Shown here piece after piece: positions 25,307-34,644 of a stretch of 64,000 nucleotides of DNA (within the stretch, counting starts at the first letter, position 1; every line of letters starts with the position of its first letter). This DNA comes from Pseudogemmobacter lacusdianii (GTDB taxonomy: Bacteria; Pseudomonadota; Alphaproteobacteria; Rhodobacterales; Rhodobacteraceae). The stretch spans positions 186,001 to 250,000 of the forward strand of contig NZ_JAVDBT010000004.1 in the NCBI RefSeq assembly GCF_030848395.1, given 5' to 3'. A program made the translations under genes and the position numbers. Under the pieces are notes generated by a model. It searched no databases. It had not been told where the DNA came from and was given only the letters and a program-made list of their open reading frames with translations.

Positions 25307-26251
25307 ATGGCCGAGACGGTAGCCACTCCGCGCAGTTTTCAGGAAATCATCCTGCGGCTTCAGGCCTATTGGGCCTCCAAGGGCTGCGCCATCCTGCAAC
25401 CCTATGACATGGAAGTGGGCGCGGGCACCTTCCACCCGGCAACCACCTTGCGCAGTCTGGGCAATAAGCATTGGGCCGCGGCCTATGTGCAACCCTCGCG
25501 CCGCCCGACCGATGGGCGCTATGGCGAGAACCCCAACCGCTTGCAGCATTACTATCAGTATCAGGTGATCATTAAGCCCTCGCCCCCGGATATGCAGGCT
25601 TTGTATCTGGGGTCTTTGGAGGCGATTGGGATTGACCTGTCGCTGCATGACATTCGTTTCGTCGAGGATGACTGGGAGAGCCCGACTTTGGGCGCTTGGG
25701 GTCTGGGCTGGGAAGTGTGGTGTGACGGGATGGAAGTCTCGCAATTCACCTATTTCCAGCAAGTTGGCGGGCATGATTGCAAGCCAGTCTCGGGCGAGCT
25801 GACTTACGGGCTTGAGCGCTTGGCGATGTATGTGATGGCGGTCGATCACGTCATGGATATGCCGTTCAACGATCCGTCGAGCCCGATCCCGCTGACGTAC
25901 GGCGATGTGTTCCGCCAGACCGAGGAAGAATATTCGCGCCATAACTTTGATGGGGCGACGACCGAGATGCTTTTCCGGCATTTCGAAGATGCCGAAGCCG
26001 AATGCCAGCGTCTCTTGGACTTCCCGGCGGAAGATCCCAAGACCGGCAAGACCATTATCATGGCGCATCCGGCCTATGATCAGACGATCAAAGCCTCGCA
26101 TTTGTTCAACTTGTTGGACGCGCGGGGCGTTATTTCGGTGACCGAGCGGCAGGCCTATATCGGCCGGGTGCGGGCCTTGGCGAAGAAATGCGCCGATGCG
26201 TTCCGCTTGACCGAAGCGGGCCGGGATGCGGCATCGGGAGATGCGGCGTGA
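25307..26251 (+). CDS. glyQ: glycine-tRNA ligase alpha subunit
   Basis: The catalytic subunit of the bacterial alpha2beta2 glycyl-tRNA synthetase. It has 314 residues. [38 protein letters not shown] and the class II segment [25 protein letters not shown] are diagnostic. The start is ATG 25307 ([13 protein letters not shown]). The stop overlaps the start of the next gene by four bases (GTGA). Confidence 0.98.
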   Translation: MAETVATPRSFQEIILRLQAYWASKGCAILQPYDMEVGAGTFHPATTLRSLGNKHWAAAYVQPSRRPTDGRYGENPNRLQHYYQYQVIIKPSPPDMQALYLGSLEAIGIDLSLHDIRFVEDDWESPTLGAWGLGWEVWCDGMEVSQFTYFQQVGGHDCKPVSGELTYGLERLAMYVMAVDHVMDMPFNDPSSPIPLTYGDVFRQTEEEYSRHNFDGATTEMLFRHFEDAEAECQRLLDFPAEDPKTGKTIIMAHPAYDQTIKASHLFNLLDARGVISVTERQAYIGRVRALAKKCADAFRLTEAGRDAASGDAA

Positions 26252-26793
26252 GTGCTGGGAAAATTGCAGCGGGGTCGATCGTGGTATCTGCTTTAGCCGC
26301 CGCAGGGCTGATGTATTACCTGCAAGTTTATGCGTTCTATGATGAAGTTGCCTTTGAAAAAGGCAATGAAATCCGCATGGTGCCGATCGCCTCGGGCGTG
26401 CCAGAGCCGATCTTGGTGGAAGGTATCAAGGGGATTGACGGCGAGGCCTCGCCCTTGAAGTTCCGGGCCTGTTTCACCACGCCAATGTCGCTGCCGATGT
26501 TGACCGAGACCTATCAGATGTACCAAGGCCAGCCCGAGCCGAATTTTGCGCCCGGCTGGTTTGACTGCTTTGACGCCGCGCAGATTGGCGCGGATCTGGA
26601 GGCGGGCACGGCTTTGGCCTTCTTGTCCGAGCCGACGAAAAGCTATGGCATCGACCGCGTTGTGGCGGTTTATGACGATGGCCGCGCCTTTGCTTGGCAT
26701 CAGATCAATGCCTGCGGCAAAGCGCATTACGATGGAAAAGACTTGCCGGCCGATTGCCCGGCACCGCCTGCCGCTGCCGAAGGGAGCAACTGA
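26248..26793 (+). CDS. small membrane-anchored protein between glyQ and glyS (DUF6446-like)
   Basis: 181 residues from GTG 26248, which overlaps the glyQ stop. One N-terminal membrane segment ([22 protein letters not shown]) is followed by a periplasmic domain with [43 protein letters not shown] and a Pro/Ala tail. Its Cys pattern suggests disulfides. Rhodobacteraceae commonly carry a gene of unknown function here, annotated DUF6446 as I recall. It ends in TGATG, one base shared with the glyS start, so all three are translationally coupled. Nothing in it suggests tRNA or synthetase binding. Confidence 0.85.
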   Translation: MSAGKIAAGSIVVSALAAAGLMYYLQVYAFYDEVAFEKGNEIRMVPIASGVPEPILVEGIKGIDGEASPLKFRACFTTPMSLPMLTETYQMYQGQPEPNFAPGWFDCFDAAQIGADLEAGTALAFLSEPTKSYGIDRVVAVYDDGRAFAWHQINACGKAHYDGKDLPADCPAPPAAAEGSN

Positions 26794-29024
26794 TGCCGGA
26801 CCTGTTGATCGAACTCTTCTCAGAAGAAATCCCGGCGCGGATGCAGGGCATGGCCCGCGACGAGCTGAAAAAGCGCGTGACCGACGGGCTGGTCGAGGCC
26901 GGTTTGACCTATGCCTCGGCGGGTGCGTTTTCGACGCCGCGCCGGCTGGTGCTGGCTTTGGAAGGGCTGACGGCAGAGAGCCGTCCGGTGCGCGAAGAGC
27001 GCAAAGGGCCGAACGTCTCGGCCCCGGCTGCGGCTTTGGAGGGCTTCTTGCGCTCGACCGGGTTGACGGTGGAGCAGTTGGAAAAGCGCGCCGATAAGAA
27101 GGGCGAGGTTTGGTTCGCCGTGGTCGAAAAGCCCGGTCGCCAAGCGTCTGAGATTGTTGCCGAAGTGCTGGAAGCCACGATCCGCAACTTCCCTTGGCCA
27201 AAGTCGATGCGCTGGGGCGCGGGGGCTTTGCGCTGGGTGCGACCCTTGCACTCGATCCTGTGCATCCTGACCGACGAAGCGGGGGCTTCGGTGGTGCCGA
27301 TGACGGTGGAGGGCATCACCTCGGGCAATGAGACTGAGGGGCATCGCTTCATGGGGGCGGGGCGCTTTGCGGTCAGCTCTTACGACGATTATGTGGTGAA
27401 GCTGCGCCGCGCAAAGGTGATGCTGGACACCGGCGAGCGGGAGCAGGCGATCTGGACCGCCGCACAAAATTTGGCGTTCGCGCAAGGGCTTGAGCTGGTC
27501 GAAGACCGCGGGCTTTTGACCGAAGTGGCGGGGCTGGTGGAATGGCCGGTGCCGTTGATGGGCCGGATTGCCGATGAATTCCTTGGCCTGCCGGCTGAGG
27601 TGTTGCAGACCTCGATGAAAGAACATCAGAAGTTCTTCTCGGTCAAAAACCCAAAAACTGGCCGGATCGAGGGCTTTGTCACCGTCGCCAATATTGAAGC
27701 GGCGGACCATGGCGCGACGATCCTGAAGGGCAACCAAAAGGTGCTGGCGGCGCGTCTGTCGGATGCGCGCTTCTTCTGGGAAAACGATCTGCGCGTGGCC
27801 AAATCGGGCATGGCGGAATGGGCCGATGGGCTGAAAGTGGTGACCTTCCACAATAAACTTGGGTCTCAGGCCGACCGGATCGACCGCATTGCCGCTTTGG
27901 CGCGGGAGATTGCGCCCTTGGTTGGCGCCGATGCTGCGCAGGCGGAGCGCGCAGCGCGGATCGCCAAGCTCGACTTGCGCTCGGCGATGGTTGGTGAATT
28001 CCCGGAGCTGCAAGGCACGATGGGCCGCTATTACGCGCTTGAGGCCGGTGAGACGGAAGCCGTCGCCAATGCGGCGCGCGACCATTACTCGCCGCTTGGC
28101 CCCTCGGATGCGGTGCCGTCGGAGCCGGTGTCGGTGGCCGTGGCTTTGGCCGATAAGCTGGATACGCTGACCGGCTTCTGGGCGGTGGATGAAAAACCGA
28201 CGGGGTCGAAAGACCCCTTCGCGCTGCGTCGTGCGGCTTTGGGCGTGATCCGGCTGGTGCTGGGGAATGGTGTTCGGCTGGGGCTTAGAGCACCGTTAAC
28301 CATCGAAATCGTTCGGCAGATGGCTCACTATTCCGCGCGACGTGACACGCCGGCACTTTCTACGGCCTACGTTTCGCTTAGTAAGCTTGGGCAACAAGAG
28401 ATTGCAGGCGACTTGTTTGATAAAATCCTCGCCGATGCGAACGCTGAGAAGACACCGGAAGAACTTCGTCAACTTAACGAGGAATTCGCAAGTAAATCCG
28501 CTGACCTCCTTTCCTTCTTCCACGACCGTCTGAAAGTTTTCCTGCGCGATCAAGGCATTCGTCATGATGTCATCGATGCTTGCTTGGCGATGCCGGGCAA
28601 TGATGACCTGACACTTTTGGTCAAACGGGCCGAGGCTTTGGCGGCGGTTCTGAAGACCGAGGATGGGGCGAACCTGATCCAAGGGTTTAAGCGCGCGAAC
28701 AATATCCTTTCCCAAGCCGAGGCGAAGGATGGGGTCGAATATTCCTTCGGCGCCGATCCGAAATTCGCCGAAACTGCCGAGGAAAGCGCGCTCTTTGCCG
28801 CGCTTGATGCGGCCGAGGCTAAGATCGGCCCGGCCATGAGCGCGGAGGATTTCCCCAGCGCGATGGCGGCGATGGCGGAGCTGCGCGGTCCGATCGACGC
28901 CTTCTTCACCGCGGTGCAAATCAACACCGAAAATGAGATCATCCGTCGCAACCGCTTGAATTTGTTGCACCGGATCCGTTCTATCTGTTCGGGGGTTGCG
29001 GATCTAACGCGCCTCGAAGGCTGA
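26793..29024 (+). CDS. glyS: glycine-tRNA ligase beta subunit
   Basis: The tRNA-binding subunit of glycyl-tRNA synthetase, 743 residues. [56 protein letters not shown] and DKLDTLTGFWAVDEKPTGSKDPFALRRAALGVIRL are family signatures, and the C-terminal anticodon-binding part is present. The start is ATG 26793 with AGGGAG upstream; longer starts overlap the upstream gene. Residues about 495-590 (28280-28565) are written in markedly different codons (TTA, CGA, AGT, ACA, many CTT) from the rest and look like an inserted or recombined patch. Confidence 0.97.
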   Translation: MPDLLIELFSEEIPARMQGMARDELKKRVTDGLVEAGLTYASAGAFSTPRRLVLALEGLTAESRPVREERKGPNVSAPAAALEGFLRSTGLTVEQLEKRADKKGEVWFAVVEKPGRQASEIVAEVLEATIRNFPWPKSMRWGAGALRWVRPLHSILCILTDEAGASVVPMTVEGITSGNETEGHRFMGAGRFAVSSYDDYVVKLRRAKVMLDTGEREQAIWTAAQNLAFAQGLELVEDRGLLTEVAGLVEWPVPLMGRIADEFLGLPAEVLQTSMKEHQKFFSVKNPKTGRIEGFVTVANIEAADHGATILKGNQKVLAARLSDARFFWENDLRVAKSGMAEWADGLKVVTFHNKLGSQADRIDRIAALAREIAPLVGADAAQAERAARIAKLDLRSAMVGEFPELQGTMGRYYALEAGETEAVANAARDHYSPLGPSDAVPSEPVSVAVALADKLDTLTGFWAVDEKPTGSKDPFALRRAALGVIRLVLGNGVRLGLRAPLTIEIVRQMAHYSARRDTPALSTAYVSLSKLGQQEIAGDLFDKILADANAEKTPEELRQLNEEFASKSADLLSFFHDRLKVFLRDQGIRHDVIDACLAMPGNDDLTLLVKRAEALAAVLKTEDGANLIQGFKRANNILSQAEAKDGVEYSFGADPKFAETAEESALFAALDAAEAKIGPAMSAEDFPSAMAAMAELRGPIDAFFTAVQINTENEIIRRNRLNLLHRIRSICSGVADLTRLEG

Positions 29025-29041
29025 TCCGGCGCCATATGTAA

Positions 29042-29063
29042 CGCTTGCGCGAAAGCGCAAGCG
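29042..29063 (+). other. perfect 9-bp hairpin with GAAA loop between glyS and the PPDK-like gene
   Basis: CGCTTGCGC (29042-29050), GAAA, GCGCAAGCG (29055-29063). No T-run follows, so it is more likely an mRNA processing or stability element between the two cistrons than a terminator. Confidence 0.6.
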
Positions 29064-29093
29064 GCGTATGCTGCGCTTGCAAAAGGTGCTGCA

Positions 29094-31640
29094 GTGCAGA
29101 AAATTGATCCGATTCTGGAATTTGTTGAGATCACCCCTACCGCCAGAATCGTGCCGGATGAGCATGGCTGGCGGTCGAAATGTTTGCAGCGCCTGATCCG
29201 GCTAGACCTGCCCGTGCCGAAAACCGTGGCTTTGCCTGCGGCCACGGTGCGCGCGATAGCCTCGGGTCATGTCGTTAATGCCCGCGCGATGCTTGAGGTT
29301 TTTGGCGATGGGCCGCTGGTCTCGGTGCGGCCAAGCCCGGCCAATCCCGATTGGGGCGGCCCGGCGACGATCCTGAATATTGGTTTGAATGACGCGCGGC
29401 ACGCGCAACTGGCCCTGACGCATGGCGAAGCGGCGGCTGACGCGCTTTATGTTCGTTTTGTGCAATCTTACGCCATTCATGTCGCCCGTTTAGACCCTGA
29501 CGCGTTCGAAGAGATCAAGCCGGGGCCGGGCGCCTTGGCCGAGGTTTTGCGGCTTTATCGCAATGAGACCGATGATCCCTTCCCGCAAGATCCCGCTCAG
29601 CAGCTGTCGGAAGTGCTGCGCTCGATGGCGCGGGCCTGGGAGGGCACCTCAGCGCGGCTCTTGCGTCAGGTAAAGGGCGCGCCGCCCGAGGCGGGGTTGG
29701 GCCTTGTGGTGCAGGCGATGGCGCAGGGCATCGGGCAGGGGATTTCCGGCTCGGGCGTCATTCAATTTGTCGATCCGGTGACGGGCCTGCCGCAGGTGAC
29801 GGGGCGCTATCTGGGCCAAAGTCAGGGCCGCGATGCTCTGAAAACCGAAGCGGCTTTGTACCTCACCTGCGACAAGCGCGGGCCGTCTTTGGAAGAGGTG
29901 GCGCCAGAGCTTTTTGCGGAATTGCTGCGCTTTGGTGCGGTCTGCCGTCAGCGGCTGCGCGAAGAGATGCAGATCGAATTCACCATTGAAGACGGGCGCT
30001 TGGCGGTTCTTGATGCGGTGAAAGTGCAGCGCTCGGTGCGGGCTGGCTTGCATATTGCGGTGGCTTTGGCGCGCGACGGCGTGATCCCGCCACAAGAGGC
30101 GGTGCTGCGGGTTGAGCCGCGGGCCTTGTCGGAATTGCTGCACCATCAGGTCGATCCGCGCGGGCCGCGCGATGTGATTGCGCGCGGCATTGCCGCCTCG
30201 CCGGGGGCGGCTTCGGGAAAATTGGTCTTCACCTCGGATGCGGCACAAGCCTCGGCGGCGCGGGGCGAGGCGTGCATTTTGGTGCGGCGGGAAACAGCAC
30301 CGGAAGACATTCGCGGGATGCATTCTTCAGCCGCCGTGCTGACCGAGCGGGGCGGGATGACCAGCCATGCCGCTGTTATTGCTCGCGGTTTGGGTCTGCC
30401 CTGCGTGGTGGGCGCTTCGGACATGCGGCTTGATATGCGCGAGCGCAAGCTGACCGCTTCGGATGGGCGCGTCTTCCATGAAGGCGATGTCATCACCTTG
30501 GATGGCTCGAAAGGGCAGGCTTTGGCGGGGGTGGCCGATATGCTGCCGCCCGCTTTGGACGATTCTTTCCGCCAGCTTTTGGCTTGGGCGGATGCCTTCC
30601 GCGACATCGGCATTCGGGCCAATGCCGACACGCCTTCGGACGCGGCCACGGCGCGGCGGTTTGAGGCCCAAGGCATCGGGCTTTGCCGCACCGAGCATAT
30701 GTTCTTCGAAGAAGAGCGGCTGGTGGTGATGCGTGAGATGATCTTCGCCAATAGCCCCGAAGAGCGTGCGGCGGCCCTGGCCCGGCTTTTGCCGATGCAG
30801 CGCGATGATTTCGTGCAATTGTTCGATATTATGCAAGGATTGCCGGTTTGCATCCGGCTTTTCGACCCTCCATTGCATGAATTTCTACCGCATGACCGCG
30901 ACGGGTTGCGCGGACTTGCCGAGGCTTTGGACCGGCCTTTGTCGGAAGTGACCCGCCGCGCCGATGCCCTGCGCGAGGTCAATCCGATGCTCGGGATGCG
31001 CGGCGTTCGGCTGGGTGTGGTTCTACCCGAAATTTACAATATGCAGGCGCAAGCGATCTTTGAGGCGACGATTGAGAGCGCGCAACGTGGCGCGCCGATC
31101 GTGCCCGAGGTGATGATCCCGCTGGTCTCGGCCAAGCGCGAGGTCGAGATGGTGAAGGCCCGGATCGACGCGGTCGCGGCGATGGTGCGCACCCATGCCA
31201 AGGTCGATTTCGACTATAAGCTGGGGGTGATGGTCGAGACGCCACGGGCGGCTTTGCGGGCGGGGGAGATCGCCCAGCATGCGGGCTTTTTGTCTTTCGG
31301 CACCAATGACCTGACGCAGATGACCTATGGGCTAAGCCGCGATGATGCGGGGCGGTTCATGAATTCCTATGTCCAGCTTGGCGTTTTCCCTGAGGATCCG
31401 TTCCATATTTTGGACGTGGATGGCGTGGGCGAGCTGCTCCTGATGGGCGCCGAGCGCGGTCGGGCGACGCGAAAAGATCTGACGTTGAGCATCTGTGGCG
31501 AGCATGGCGGCAACCCCGAATCGATAGATTTTTGCCGTCGAGCGGGCTTTGACTACGTCTCATGCAGCCCCTATCGGGTGCCGATGGCGCGACTGGCGGC
31601 AGCGCATTTGGCGCTGCGCGATCAGGCCAGTTCTCGGTAA
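29094..31640 (+). CDS. pyruvate phosphate dikinase-like PEP-utilising protein, degenerate ATP-binding domain
   Basis: 848 residues. The phosphohistidine domain (LTERGGMTSHAAVIARGLG, His425) and the C-terminal PEP/pyruvate barrel (GIGLCRTEHMFFEEER, NPMLGMRGVRL, SFGTNDLTQMTYGLSRDDAGRF, SICGEHGGNPESI) are well conserved. The N-terminal ATP-grasp part is not: VSVRPSPANPDWGGPATILN replaces VSVRSGA...MPGMMDT, and QIEFTIEDGRLAVLDAVKV lacks the DIEFT Asp and LQTR Gln of PPDK. ATP-driven PEP formation is doubtful. GTG 29094 has AAGGTG six bases upstream. It follows glyS on the same strand. Confidence 0.88.
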   Translation: MQKIDPILEFVEITPTARIVPDEHGWRSKCLQRLIRLDLPVPKTVALPAATVRAIASGHVVNARAMLEVFGDGPLVSVRPSPANPDWGGPATILNIGLNDARHAQLALTHGEAAADALYVRFVQSYAIHVARLDPDAFEEIKPGPGALAEVLRLYRNETDDPFPQDPAQQLSEVLRSMARAWEGTSARLLRQVKGAPPEAGLGLVVQAMAQGIGQGISGSGVIQFVDPVTGLPQVTGRYLGQSQGRDALKTEAALYLTCDKRGPSLEEVAPELFAELLRFGAVCRQRLREEMQIEFTIEDGRLAVLDAVKVQRSVRAGLHIAVALARDGVIPPQEAVLRVEPRALSELLHHQVDPRGPRDVIARGIAASPGAASGKLVFTSDAAQASAARGEACILVRRETAPEDIRGMHSSAAVLTERGGMTSHAAVIARGLGLPCVVGASDMRLDMRERKLTASDGRVFHEGDVITLDGSKGQALAGVADMLPPALDDSFRQLLAWADAFRDIGIRANADTPSDAATARRFEAQGIGLCRTEHMFFEEERLVVMREMIFANSPEERAAALARLLPMQRDDFVQLFDIMQGLPVCIRLFDPPLHEFLPHDRDGLRGLAEALDRPLSEVTRRADALREVNPMLGMRGVRLGVVLPEIYNMQAQAIFEATIESAQRGAPIVPEVMIPLVSAKREVEMVKARIDAVAAMVRTHAKVDFDYKLGVMVETPRAALRAGEIAQHAGFLSFGTNDLTQMTYGLSRDDAGRFMNSYVQLGVFPEDPFHILDVDGVGELLLMGAERGRATRKDLTLSICGEHGGNPESIDFCRRAGFDYVSCSPYRVPMARLAAAHLALRDQASSR

Positions 31641-31844
31641 AACTACATAAATACATAGCGTTGCGATTGTTTCTTAATTTAATACATTAACCATTTCGGC
31701 AGAAACCCGCCGATGCGATGCAAGAATGCGTGGCATTTTTGCATCGCTGCATGGACCCCCAAGCTGACCAGCGACTATGCCCGGCGGCTGTTGCGCGGGG
31801 GAGCCTTTCCTTGCGTGGGGATGAAACGGAAAACGGGAACTGCC
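31641..31844 (+). promoter_or_regulatory. AT-rich leader upstream of the cell-wall hydrolase gene
   Basis: Bases 31641-31700 (aactacataaatacatagcg ... cattaacc) are far richer in A+T than the surroundings and probably contain the promoter of the following gene. I cannot assign -35 and -10 boxes with confidence. The rest of the interval (31700-31844) shows no supported gene. Confidence 0.45.
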
Positions 31845-32570
31845 ATGAACCGCCTCGTGAGGCACGCGGCACCTGCACTTGTGGTCTTGTCTATGGCCCT
31901 TGCAGCAACCGCCAACCAAGCAGCGGCCGATATTGCGGTCAGCTCGAAGAATGCACCGTCAGGCCAAGCTGGTCTGCAAATGACGGCCCTTTTGGGCTTT
32001 GAACGCAAGGGGCTGCAACGGCTTTCGGAAGGGGATCTGGGGGCGATTGCCTCGGGTCCGGCCAAAGCCGAGCCTGCGCTGAAAGCCCCGCCTGCGGTGA
32101 AAAAGAAAACCGAACCCAAGATCGATCCGGGCCTGCGCTATAGCGATGCCTGGCTGGCGGCCCAGCCTGCGCCGCAAGGCGGGGCGGATTGGCAATGCCT
32201 GACCGAGGCATTGTATTTCGAAGCCCGCGGCGAGAGCCTTGAGGGCCAGTTCGCTGTGGCTGAGGTGATCTTGAACCGCTTCGAATCGGGCCTTTATCCG
32301 CGCTCGGTTTGTGCGGTGATCAAACAGCGCGGCAGCGGCTCTTGCGCTTTCTCTTATGTCTGCGACGGCATCTCGGACCAGATGCGCGACCGCACCAGCC
32401 GCGACCGCGCGGCGCGGATTGCCCGGGTGATGCTGGACGGCGCGCCGCGGCTGCTGACCGATGGCGCCACGCATTTCCACACGCGGGCGGTGAAGCCGTC
32501 TTGGTCGCGGAAGTTCCCGCAAACCGCCGCGATCGGGGCACATATCTTCTACCGCCAACCTGGCGCCTAA
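31845..32570 (+). CDS. SleB/CwlJ-type cell wall hydrolase
   Basis: 241 residues with a signal peptide (MNRLVRHAAPALVVLSMALA ... AAA), then a low-complexity linker rich in Ala, Pro and Lys (PPAVKKKTEPKIDPG). The Hydrolase_2 domain (about 120-235) shows CLTEALYFEARGESLEGQ with the catalytic Glu, FAVAEVILNRFESGLYPRSVC and GSCAFSYVCDG. These enzymes cleave glycan strands of peptidoglycan, so it acts in the periplasm. ATG 31821 (MKRKTGTAMNRLV) in the same frame is an alternative start. Confidence 0.9.
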   Translation: MNRLVRHAAPALVVLSMALAATANQAAADIAVSSKNAPSGQAGLQMTALLGFERKGLQRLSEGDLGAIASGPAKAEPALKAPPAVKKKTEPKIDPGLRYSDAWLAAQPAPQGGADWQCLTEALYFEARGESLEGQFAVAEVILNRFESGLYPRSVCAVIKQRGSGSCAFSYVCDGISDQMRDRTSRDRAARIARVMLDGAPRLLTDGATHFHTRAVKPSWSRKFPQTAAIGAHIFYRQPGA

Positions 32571-32699
32571 ACCTTGCAGCGCCGGGGCTTCATGTCGCGG
32601 CGCTTGCCTTAGAGGCCGGGTTCGGGCAAGGGCAGGCGGGCAGGGCGCGCTAAGCTCTGCCACGCCGGGCAGGTCCCGACGCGTCGGGAAGGGACCAGA

Positions 32700-33593
32700 A
32701 TGACGACCGATACCAAGCTTGCTTTTGCCCATCCTGAAGAGCGGGCGGAAGCCTCGGCCGGGGCGGATCCGCGGGACCGCATCAGCCTGCGCGACCATGT
32801 GGTCGAGGCCGATATCGGCGCTTTCCAGAAAGAACGCGGTCAAAAGCAGAGGTTGCGCTTTAACGTTGTGGTCGAAGTGCGGCCCGCGCCCGAGCCGCTG
32901 GAGGATGATGTTGACCGCATCCTCTCATACGACCGGATCACCGAATCCATCGCCACGGAGTTGGCGGATGAGCGGCTGAACCTCTTGGAAACATTGGCAG
33001 AGCGGCTGGCCGAGCGGATTTTGGCAGAGCCGCAGGCGATGCGGATTTTCATTCGGATCGAGAAGTTGGATGTTGGCCCCTATGTCTTGGGGGTTGAGAT
33101 TGTGCGCTCTCGTGCGGCGATGCCATCGCGGGTCGGCGACGATGCCGTGCATCCTTTGGTGGTCTATTTCGACAATGAGACCGCCGAGGGGCCAGAGCTT
33201 TCGGCCAAGCTGGATGCGGTGTTGGCACGCGGGGTGCCGGCGGTCTTCTGCGTCGGTCTGCCGGATTTCCCGCGCGCGGTGACCGGGCATAAGCCCACCC
33301 AGCGCCGGATTGACCTTTTGGCGATTGAACAAAACGCTTGGGCCTTGGCCGCGCGCGATCCGCGCTGCGTGGTGGTTTCTAGCCGGACCGAGATTGATTG
33401 GGCGCTGAAGCGCGGCCGCTCGGTCGTTTGGGCGCCCTCGAAGATTGTGCTGGATGCGGTGGACGGGCCGAAGACCTCGGATCCGGTGGCCTTGGCCTTG
33501 TGGCTCGCCGAGGAATTGGCGGCGCAGGCTCTGATCGTTCACGGCTCTGTTACACTGCCAGCAGGAAGCCGCGTCCCGGTCGAACGCGGCTGA
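32700..33593 (+). CDS. folB: dihydroneopterin aldolase with C-terminal kinase-like domain
   Basis: FolB cleaves dihydroneopterin to hydroxymethyl-dihydropterin in folate synthesis. FolB proteins are normally about 120 residues; this one has 297. Residues 28-137 are FolB: DHVVEADIGAFQKERGQKQRLRF (Glu45) and RIEKLDVGP (Lys122, catalytic). Residues about 151-285 are extra. Their end, VWAPSKIVLDAVDGPKTSDP followed by VALALWLAEELAAQALIVHGS, resembles the tail of amino-acid-kinase-fold proteins such as MfnE; that is my inference. A good site (aagggaccag) precedes ATG 32700. folP follows after 46 bases. Confidence 0.88.
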   Translation: MTTDTKLAFAHPEERAEASAGADPRDRISLRDHVVEADIGAFQKERGQKQRLRFNVVVEVRPAPEPLEDDVDRILSYDRITESIATELADERLNLLETLAERLAERILAEPQAMRIFIRIEKLDVGPYVLGVEIVRSRAAMPSRVGDDAVHPLVVYFDNETAEGPELSAKLDAVLARGVPAVFCVGLPDFPRAVTGHKPTQRRIDLLAIEQNAWALAARDPRCVVVSSRTEIDWALKRGRSVVWAPSKIVLDAVDGPKTSDPVALALWLAEELAAQALIVHGSVTLPAGSRVPVERG

Positions 33594-33639
33594 TCCTTCC
33601 CCCTTGCCAAGGCGGGCGCGCTAAGGCTAGGCCGCTGGG

Positions 33640-34644
33640 ATGATATACTGGCGTCCTCTTGTGCAATCTGGTGCGGTGCGGCCGAAATCGGCGGTGCCTT
33701 TGGCAGGCTCATCCTTATGGTTTTCCGAAGTGGAGCGCTTGGAGCGCGGCCGGGCCTCGGAGGTGGTGCCTGCGGCTGAGGCGGGGGCGGCGCTTGAGGC
33801 GCTAAGCGCGGCGCGGGCGGATTTCGCCGGGCTGTCGATGCGAAGCCCGCAAATCATGGGGATTTTGAACGTCACCCCGGATAGTTTTTCCGATGGCGGG
33901 CGGTTCTTAGCATCTGACGATGCTTTGGCGCAGGCGCGGGCGATCGCGCGGGATGCCGATATCTTGGACATTGGCGGCGAGAGCACGCGGCCCGGCTCGG
34001 CTGCCGTGGCGGTTGAGGAAGAGATTGCGCGCACCGCCCCGGTGATCGCCGCCTTGCGGGCGGATGGGGTGGAGACGGTGATCTCGGTCGATACCCGCAA
34101 AGGCCCGGTGGCGGCGGCGGCGCTGCAAGCCGGGGCGCAGATCGTCAATGATGTGGCGGCGCTGAGCTATGATGCTGAGATTGGCCCTTTGGTCGCGGCG
34201 CGGCAGGCTCCGGTGATCTTGATGCATCATCAAGGCTCGCCCGAGACGATGCAGCTTGAGCCGCGTTACGACGATGTTTTGCTGGATGTTTACGACTGGC
34301 TGGCCGAGCGGCTGGCAGCGGCTTTGGCGCTTGGCATTCCGAAAGAGCGGATCGCTTTGGATCCGGGCATCGGTTTTGGCAAAACGGTCGAGCATAATCT
34401 GACCCTGCTGCGCGGGCTGTCGCTGTTCCATGCTCTGGGCTGCCCGGTGCTTTTGGGCGCGAGCCGTAAACGCTTTATCGGAACGATTGCGCAGGTCGGT
34501 GAGGCGCGGGACCGGATGCCGGGCTCTGTCGCGGTGGCGCTGGCCGGGGTGGCGCAAGGAATGCAAATGATTAGGGTTCACGATGTGGCCGAGACGCGGC
34601 AGGCGCTGCGTTTGTGGCAAGCGGTGAACGGGGAGAGCGTATGA
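33640..34644 (+). CDS. folP: dihydropteroate synthase
   Basis: Joins hydroxymethyl-dihydropterin diphosphate to p-aminobenzoate; the target of sulfonamides. It has 334 residues. The signature [14 protein letters not shown] is at 74-87, with [41 protein letters not shown] and [11 protein letters not shown] following. The N-terminal 65 residues, common in alphaproteobacterial forms, lie outside the TIM barrel. The start is ATG 33640. The stop overlaps the glmM start (ATGA), so folB-folP-glmM form an operon. Confidence 0.96.
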   Translation: MIYWRPLVQSGAVRPKSAVPLAGSSLWFSEVERLERGRASEVVPAAEAGAALEALSAARADFAGLSMRSPQIMGILNVTPDSFSDGGRFLASDDALAQARAIARDADILDIGGESTRPGSAAVAVEEEIARTAPVIAALRADGVETVISVDTRKGPVAAAALQAGAQIVNDVAALSYDAEIGPLVAARQAPVILMHHQGSPETMQLEPRYDDVLLDVYDWLAERLAAALALGIPKERIALDPGIGFGKTVEHNLTLLRGLSLFHALGCPVLLGASRKRFIGTIAQVGEARDRMPGSVAVALAGVAQGMQMIRVHDVAETRQALRLWQAVNGESV

